DNA from: Prinsepia uniflora
Taxonomy: Eukaryota > Streptophyta > Magnoliopsida > Rosales > Rosaceae
Length of the DNA stretch: 64,000 bases
Direction of reading: 5' to 3'
Assembly: GCA_032719365.1 (NCBI GenBank)
Contig: CM064872.1
Coordinates: 75,465,321-75,529,320 of the forward strand
Shown: positions 56,851 through 64,000 of the stretch, one piece after another
Numbering within the stretch: position 1 is the stretch's first letter
Layout of the letters: each line of letters begins with the position of its first letter
Notes under the pieces: model-generated
What the model was told of the DNA's origin: nothing
Database searches by the model: none
What the model saw: the letters and a program-made list of their open reading frames with translations, nothing else
Made by a program: the position numbers and the translations under genes

Positions 56851-58080
56851 AGCAACCAAACAAATCAGCCTGGAACAGCAAACTTGCAGCAGCTGATGTT
56901 CAATCCAGTGAGCTCCTCAGGAAAGCTCATTATTCAACTTTTTTTTCCAATGTGCTATAGAAAACTACTTTGTGATTGTGGGGAACTGTTTCGAAGGCCT
57001 CTTTATTAGAGCTGGTTGAAATGAGATGTGGTTGATATTGTTCTCTGCACAAGAAAATGAATATCAAATATAAAATTTTGATTTATTGCTTGTGGGCTAC
57101 TTTGGGTTGTCATTAATTACTCATAAGAAGGCAACCTACCATTTGGTACCCTCCCACTGAGGACTTTGCATTGGTGGGGCATGCGGATGCCTACATGAAA
57201 ATGTTTAGTCTTCTCAAGGTATTGATTGAGAATGACTGGGTGATACATGAATTTTGTAGCTGATTTCTTCAGATTAGATGTGTGGCTTCAGTGTCTTTTT
57301 GTCACTGTTCCAATGCCTCGAAAAGAATCATAACTAAATTAGGATGAATTATATTGCTTTGGTTGTTTCATTGATTGCATGAATAAGGGATAACTCCTAT
57401 GAAAGCAAGGGAATCAAACATTTCTATTTCAATGTTTCTCTCCTTTTCTTATGTCAAATTCTATTTGAGTATTTGAAAATGCTGAAGATGGAACTCCTGA
57501 GTAATAGCTAATGTATATTCCATCACGTTTATTGACCGGGTTCATTATGTAGGGTATAAAATGGTTGTACGGAGTTATAATTTTAAGTTCTAAGTCAAAT
57601 TTTAGAAGTAACGATAAGTTTGATGCTCTATTTACTTGTAAGTTTGCTTTACTAGACTCAATGAAAAAATCTGCATAAAAATGAGTTTTTAACGCATTAG
57701 ATCTCGACTTCATCTTTTATCATTGTCTCTGTTAAGCAGATAAAATTTACCCAATCATTTCCGAAAAATAACACAATTGTATAGTTTACCTTCTGTGTTT
57801 TTCCTCAACTACCATCGATTGTGTGATCCTTTCGATCAGTTATTTTAGTAGCTAGATAGCCTTGATGACACCCAACCATATTTCACAAGCAAATTTATAG
57901 CCGTTCTTTTCCTCAAGACATGAATGGACGGGACACTCAAGGACAAGAAAATTCTCTCAATTCCTAATTTTATTGTCATTGGATAAGTCTTACTTTTTTT
58001 GGGGGGGACAATTGGATAAGTAACTTTAAGAAACGTCTTTGTTCCTTGTTGCACAACCGCAAAAATCACGCTCATTTAGA
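56851..58080. other. 3' flank of the TRM9-like gene and AT-rich spacer
   Basis: It includes the 3' UTR of the TRM9-like gene. No other gene or repeat is recognised. Confidence 0.55.
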
Positions 58081-58449
58081 GTGTGTTTGGATGAAGGAAA
58101 AAAAATATTGAATTTACTAAAAAATTAGAACTTCAAGTTTTGAATGTTGCAATTCTCTTATTTGGATGTATAAATATAATAATTTAAGATTCTAAGAAAA
58201 TAATAAAATTGGAATTTGAATGCTACAAATCCCAAGTTTAAATTCCATATAAAAATGTGTCATTTCCAAAATTCCATCGTTATAATTACAATTTATAAAT
58301 AAACATTAAATTACATGTTTAAATTTAATTTTACTTTTATATTACAAAAATATAAAACTCTACAAATTCTGAAAAATTAATTTCCGGTAATTTAAATTCC
58401 ATCATTTGATAAATTTTTAGTAATATTAAAATTCTTCGTCCAAACACAT
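58081..58449. mobile_element. MITE-like element, hAT-type ends (copy B)
   Basis: This 370-bp AT-rich segment starts GTGTGTTTGGATGAAG and ends with the complementary CTTCGTCCAAACACAT. The flanks CATTTAGA and CATTCAAA suggest an imperfect 8-bp duplication. The termini match those at 4163-4620. Confidence 0.6.
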
Positions 58450-58762
58450 CATTCAAAAATCACAACTCATTCAATGAAAAAATTCAATTATAATGCTCCT
58501 TATCGCCTAAGAGTGGTGAGTAAAATACCTACGGTATCTAGTTTTTTTTTTCTTTCAATTCACTAGGAAGCGAATTTATTTAAGATGGAGTTATATTAAA
58601 CTCATCTATATCAAATAAATCTCGAAAAAAATTATCATAACAATTGATCTCTACGACTTTTCCATTTAAATCTTAATTTGATCATAAAACGACTAGCCGA
58701 ACTCAAGACATATGAAGGAAGATAAAAACACAAACTCGCTCTCGACACCCGAATTGGATTTT

Positions 58763-59017
58763 TTTTTTATCTAAATAGTCCATGCATTAAGAAGGCAAAA
58801 GCCACCAAGGTACTACAACAAAGAGAGCAACAACACCTACATGAACATCCCAACGGAGTACAGATGTGTGACTAACAGTAATGTCCACTCCATTAGACCA
58901 ATAAAAGGACTAACTGACTTCCCTGCACATATTTCTTGGAATTTGTAGAGTTAAAGCAACAGTGGCCCTGTTGGTTATAACGTGATATCCAATAGAAGGA
59001 TACCACCACAAAACGTC
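58763..59017 (-). mobile_element. Short LINE-like retroposed insertion with 17-bp target duplication
   Basis: The insert of 255 bp is flanked by CACCCGAATTGGATTTT at 58746-58762 and 59018-59034. It starts with a T-run on the plus strand, which is a poly(A) tail on the minus strand. A long duplication with a poly(A) end indicates target-primed reverse transcription. The body (GTCCACTCCATTAGACCAAT and so on) was not matched to a known family. Confidence 0.65.
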
Positions 59018-59034
59018 CACCCGAATTGGATTTT

Positions 59035-59392
59035 AGAGAGCTAGGGTTATAGATGACGAAGCAGATTCAATTCCTTTGGAAACTTTTTGAGTCCATCAAA
59101 TTCTACACGTTGCACCATACGTTGTGATTCATTGTTCCGATGGACAGCTATTCTTCTCATCTTCCTTCAGTGTTCACACACGTGTATAAGAAATCATCAC
59201 TCCATAACTGATAGAATAAGATTTTGTGCAATTTTTTATTTTTTTTCGGTGTCCAAATGAAGCAAATTTGTTGTTGATTCTTGAATCTTAGAATTAACTA
59301 GCAATTAGGCTCGGATATGGACACATGGTTGTTGAATTAAGTATAAATTAAGTATTATTAATTTTTCATAAATGAGTATTGATTTTTTTATA
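59035..59392. other. AT-rich spacer
   Basis: No feature seen. Confidence 0.6.
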
Positions 59393-60207
59393 TCTATAAA
59401 AGAAAGGAAAACAAAAATAAAATCGATAAAACACTGTAGGGGAACAGTGTTTTTTATCACTTTTATAATTTTTTAATATGTATAAAGGAAAATATAAAAA
59501 TAAAAAAAAATAACAAAGGAAAATAAAAAAAAAAAGAGTAGAAGTGAAAAATCACTGTAGATCTACGGTGATTTTCCCGCTTCTGTTTTAATATAGGTAT
59601 AATTTTGTTGTTAGTTGTTGAGATATGGACGTCCATTATATAACCGGCACGTGTCACAAGTGGGACAGTAATCATTTGGAGGATATTAAGAATATTACAC
59701 CACCCATAAACATCACAATTTTTTATTTTTTGGACTATCTATTGATTAATTTTTTATAACATTAATATTAATTTAAAATTCTCTTAATATCAATGGTTGG
59801 TGATTCAAGTGAAAATGACATTATTTCCCTTAAGAAAAGTTAGAGAGAGCTCCCCCATATGAGAGTCTTATGCATTCGATGGTAAATCATCGCATACGTG
59901 CGAGAGATACTTTTTCACCCAAAAAAAAAAAACTCCTTTAATTATATTTTGAAACTTTCCGATCTCAAATGATTATAATAATTATTTTAAGACCCTTAAA
60001 AAAATTATACTTATACTAAAGGGAAATTGGCAAATCACTATTCCTTCTTTTGTAAAGAAACATGTTTATTAATCATTGTTACCTATGTAATTATTTATCT
60101 TTTGATATAAATAAACACTTTTTAATGTAAGTAATGATGTCTTGATATGTACAAATTTATTATATTAATTTGATAGTCCAGCGGCAACGCGCGAGTCTTC
60201 CTACTAG
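59393..60207 (+). mobile_element. Non-autonomous Helitron (candidate)
   Basis: It starts TCTATAAAAGAAAGGAAAAC after an A and ends with GCGGCAACGCGCGAGTCTTC plus CTACTAG before a T. This matches the Helitron rule of insertion between A and T, a 5' TC, a GC-rich 3' element and CTRR at the end. It contains ATCACTGTAGATCTACGGTGAT-like inverted repeats near 59550-59575. There is no Rep/helicase coding capacity in 815 bp. Confidence 0.55.
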
Positions 60208-60750
60208 TTAATTTCTATAATAGCTCTTCATTATGTTTTATGAAAAATATTGCTCCCACTTATAAAACTTTAATTTCTTCATTTATTTATTTTAAGGGGT
60301 AATATAAGGTTAATTTAACTTAAAAAAAGGTAATTAAGAATAAGAATTTTTCAAAAACATTTTTAAACTTCAATTTTTTAAAAAAATACTTTCAAGACAA
60401 TTTTTTTTTATCAATCAAATCAGAATTTCATTAATAAGCAAACATTACAAAATAATAGAAGCTCACAAACAAAAGAACTTAATTAAATGAGACATAAAAC
60501 ATACACACAAAAGTCACCAAATTCATGCGCAGAAAAGTCCAATAACATAAAAGTAACAAAGCCCAAAAGCAACTATAATTCTAAAAAATGGAAAGCCTTT
60601 ATCACCCAACCAATCACCTTCAACCGTCGCTCGAGTCGTTGCAACCCTGAAAACACAATACCACTAGAAACAAGAAAAGTGAAGGTGAAATAAAAAAAAA
60701 TCAGCGGAAAATAGGGGTAAACATGTCACTCGTGCAAGGAGTGCTCATAT
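60208..60750. other. Spacer with possible LINE remnant
   Basis: A T-run at about 60402-60409 is followed by TATCAATCAAATCAGAATTT, which resembles LINE 3' tails on the minus strand. No coding remnant was confirmed and nothing else is seen. Confidence 0.35.
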
Positions 60751-63678
60751 TGACAGGACCCATCCTAATCCCCCCGAGATTAGTGCGGGATGACCCTGCT
60801 CCCGTCTGACACGAAGTGTCAAACAAGGGATATTTCCGACCTTTGCCCTCCTGGGCTATCAGAGTACGCTAGGATCGGGAGGAGGTATGTGATATCTCGA
60901 TCTTTGCTACAGTCTACACCGTATCCAACCTGAAAGGTATTAAAAACAGAAAGACTGTGAGTGGACAAAAATAAAGAATTTATAAAAACATTCCTCAAAG
61001 ACCTTTATACCCTCCACTAAAAAGCATGCATGCATAATAAAACCATTTATCCAAACACATAAGTTTAAACAACCATAATTAGGGTCTCAGCCCCAAATTC
61101 TATAAATACAAGTTCTACGGGCTCCTGCCCAAAACCATTTACAGAAAACCATAACATAATAAACATATGTGGGATCTCAGCCCAAAACCATTTATCATCA
61201 TAAAACATAATTTCCCAAACCAATTTAAATCATGTTTATCCCTTATATTCATATCCAGAACCTGTCACGATAAAATAGAGCTACATGTGTGCTAACCGGG
61301 GTCTCAAACCCAAGTCTCTCGAGGGTCCACCCAGGTCAATGTCCGTAGATCAATGACCCTCCCTGGAGGTAACGAACCATGCCCATCCTGAGAGTAAGGA
61401 ACCCAACTGGGGGGCGACTCCACTCAGTCAGTGCTCCGTGACTACTCCGGGGTCCACCCAGGCCAACGACCCTCCCCGGAGGAGACAATCATATATAAAG
61501 GATGGAATATGAAAAACCTTTTGAAATCATTCTTTAAATCTTTCAAGGATTCATGCCCGGCCCCCATAAGCCGTCATAATCCATAAAATCCTTTCCGAGG
61601 GTTCATGCCGGCGCCCATAAACTGTCATGACCCATAAATCCATTTCAAGGGTTTATGCCGGTTCCCATAAACCGTCATGAACCATAAAAACCATTGGTAA
61701 CACATAATTGGCGCTAGGCCCGAATCCACATAGAAACTGGACCTCAAGTCTGATTCGTAAACCAACTGGGCCTCCGGCCCGATTCCGTAAATCAAATGGG
61801 TCTCGAACCCGAGTTTACCTTTTCGAATCCAAAACCATTTCATGAAATCATATTCAAAACCCTAGGTATGAAAAATCAGTGTAAAACCGAAAAATCTCGA
61901 TTTACGTGCAAGCACATAAATCGTCTCGAAATACGTGAAACCATATAATTCAAAAATATCCAAATCAAAATTATCAAATCACATTCATTATCCTTTTGGA
62001 AATCCAAAACCATTTCATTTAGACCAATAAATACCTACAGCCCCGTATAGGCACCGTATAGGGCCGAAACCTCGAAATACGTGCCTATACGTAACCGCAC
62101 ATCCAAATGAACTCATGGCATCACAAACAAGTATTTAAAACATATAATAAACATTTATGCATGCACCAATTTAGAAAACAAGGTCCACTCACAGACCGTC
62201 CGAGTTGCCGCCTCGATTTGCGTGCCATTCGGCTCCCCGAGCCGATCACCATTACCGGGACTCCCAAACCTGTACAAATTTTAATAGAAGGTTAATAACT
62301 ACTTAATTAACCTCCTATCAAAGCCCCGTAATTTTCTCGAACTTTTAACTATTTTTAAGCCGACCCTAAACCTTCCGACACCCTGAAAACTATCGAAACG
62401 ATGTCCGATTGACGCGAGACCAGTCCCAAAATCTTCGTTACATCGAACAGAAGATTTCCCGTGTTGAACACTTTCCCAAATTATGGCCCACGCGTCCTCA
62501 CGAGCTCCTAGAAATTCGAAAATACTGTTCATCGGCACTAACCTCCAACAGACCGGTTTTACTGTTCATGGCTGGTTCACCTGATTTGGCCGGTCCAACT
62601 GGACCGGCGTGACCGGTTCACAGCCCTAGACACCCTATTTTTCATCCTAGTTCTTCCTTTTTGGTTCCTTTGTTCCTATTTTGGTGTTTTCTATCCATTC
62701 CAATCCTTAAAACAACCTAAAAACACCTAAATCCTATGGTTTGATTTTGAACCAAACGGTTCAATATTTCCAAAACTCTCCCATGGCTTCCCAGCCATCC
62801 CAAGCTTCTTTAAACCTTCCTAACATGTCCCTAGCAACCTAATGGACTCATTAAAACCAATAAAAACCAACCATAACAACAAAAATGGAAAAATGGATCA
62901 AAATGGACTTACCGTGAACCTCACGGGTTCTTCCTCCTCTCGCCGCCGTGGACGGCGGTTCTGGCCGCCCAGCAACCTCCTCAGCCTCCCTTGTCCTCTG
63001 CCTGGTCATGGGTGAAGAGTGGATGGGTTTTGGGTGGCACGGATGGGAGGAAAATGGGTGAGATCAGGTGGGTGTTTTGTGTGTGTTTGAAATGGAGAAA
63101 GGAAATACACGGTGCATGAAGGAAAAGGAATGGCCGCTGGATGGGTGACATCACTCATCCATAGGGTAGGAACTAAATATTTGGGCCCCACTAAAGTCCA
63201 AAAGTTAACTCGTTTCGTAATTCGTGCAATAGTGCACTTGAACTTCCGTGAACCGTAACTTCGTCATCGAATGTCCGAATTCGACGTGCCACTTGTCTAC
63301 GGATTCGTATCGTCCTTATCTACGTAACGGTCTTCGGCTCTCGGCCATCGGACCTCTTGGTCAAAAAGTCAACATTTGACTCATCTTTAACCAAAATTAC
63401 CAAAATGCCCCTAAACTTCCGAATGTCATAACTTCCTCCTCGAACGTCGGAATTGAACGTGCCACCTGTCTATGAACTCGTGACATCACGAACTACGTCA
63501 CGGTCATCGATCAAAGTCCGTTTGACCGCCCGAATGAAAAGTCAACGTTTTGCCACGACTAGGAGCAAAACGGTCATTTCGCATCGTTCGTCCCATTTCG
63601 CTCTACTAATCACGGATTAGCCTCACTAATTGTGATTAGTCACTAATCTAATCATGAAATTTGGGACGGGTCGTTACA
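60751..63678 (-). mobile_element. Solo LTR S7, long-LTR gypsy group, 2.93 kb
   Basis: The plus strand starts TGACAGGACCCATCC and ends GGGACGGGTCGTTACA. It is flanked by exact duplications CATAT (60746-60750 and 63679-63683). It is closely similar to the LTR at 30034-32760 over long stretches. The palindrome TCTGACACGAAGTGTCA is kept near 60807. No internal region remains. Confidence 0.93.
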
Positions 63679-63683
63679 CATAT

Positions 63684-64000
63684 AATCTATTCAGCGAGTG
63701 CAAAACTCACTTTTGAAGACAACCTAGTGCCAAAATAGCCACTGGTTTGAGAGACGAACTTCGGTGGCGGAGTGTTCAAGGTCCTGTGTCGTCAAGAAAT
63801 TCAGATGAGGGATGAGTGAAGGATTGAGACATGATGGAAGAAAGCTGAAATAGAGATGGAAATGTAGATCTAAGAGAACTCCGGAAGTTTCCAAGGAATG
63901 AGAAGAAAAAATCTCTACAATGGGATGGGCCGGAGGAGCACCATAGAGGGAAATAGAGGGCATAGCCGAAATAAAAGGGGAGGGATAGTGAAGGATGGGA
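63684..64000. other. Right end of the window
   Basis: No gene or repeat is recognised in the last 317 bp. Confidence 0.6.

Overview
The window is plant nuclear DNA, most likely from a woody eudicot. It has intron-rich plant genes with GT-AG borders, AT-rich intergenic DNA, microsatellites and many nested LTR retrotransposons. The species cannot be fixed from the sequence alone. About half of the 64 kb is transposon-derived.

Host genes. (1) 1-2192 (+): the 3' part of an aldo-keto reductase gene (auxin-induced PCNT115/ATB2 and perakine-reductase type). (2) 4896-7528 (+): a complete tandem paralogue with five exons and 342 codons. (3) 10771-23809 (-): a homologue of ALD1 (AGD2-like defense response protein 1), the aminotransferase that starts pipecolic acid synthesis in systemic immunity. 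Its coding exon is split between a Tyr and an Ala codon by a 10.5 kb Ty3/gypsy element with a 5-bp target duplication (GCATA), so this copy looks like a natural knockout. (4) 48801-56850 (+): a TRM9-like tRNA wobble-uridine methyltransferase with two coding exons. Its intron carries a complete but decayed 5.4 kb chromovirus-type gypsy element.

Transposons. The element in ALD1 (11295-21778) has 490-bp LTRs, a gag-pol frame broken by two TAG codons, two RNase H domains (Tat lineage), an antisense spliced gene with its own TATA boxes, and a 110-bp tandem array in which every unit holds two inverted repeats. From 26.5 to 47.1 kb, and again at 60.8-63.7 kb, lie members of one long-LTR gypsy group. 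Their ends read TGTAAC(G/A)ACCCG...CCTG(A/T)CA. Five are LTR-only copies of 219 bp to 3.1 kb flanked by exact 5-bp duplications, and one is a collapsed composite. One is a very young gag-only element (39344-47145) with 3.06 kb LTRs and no pol. Smaller repeats include MITE-like elements, a Helitron candidate, SINE-like and LINE-like pieces, and AC/AT microsatellites.

Reading the region as a whole: the genes are separate plant loci with no operon logic. The most consequential event is the recent retrotransposon insertion into the ALD1-like gene. All exon borders were placed by reading splice sites and translations by eye. LTR differences were also counted by eye.
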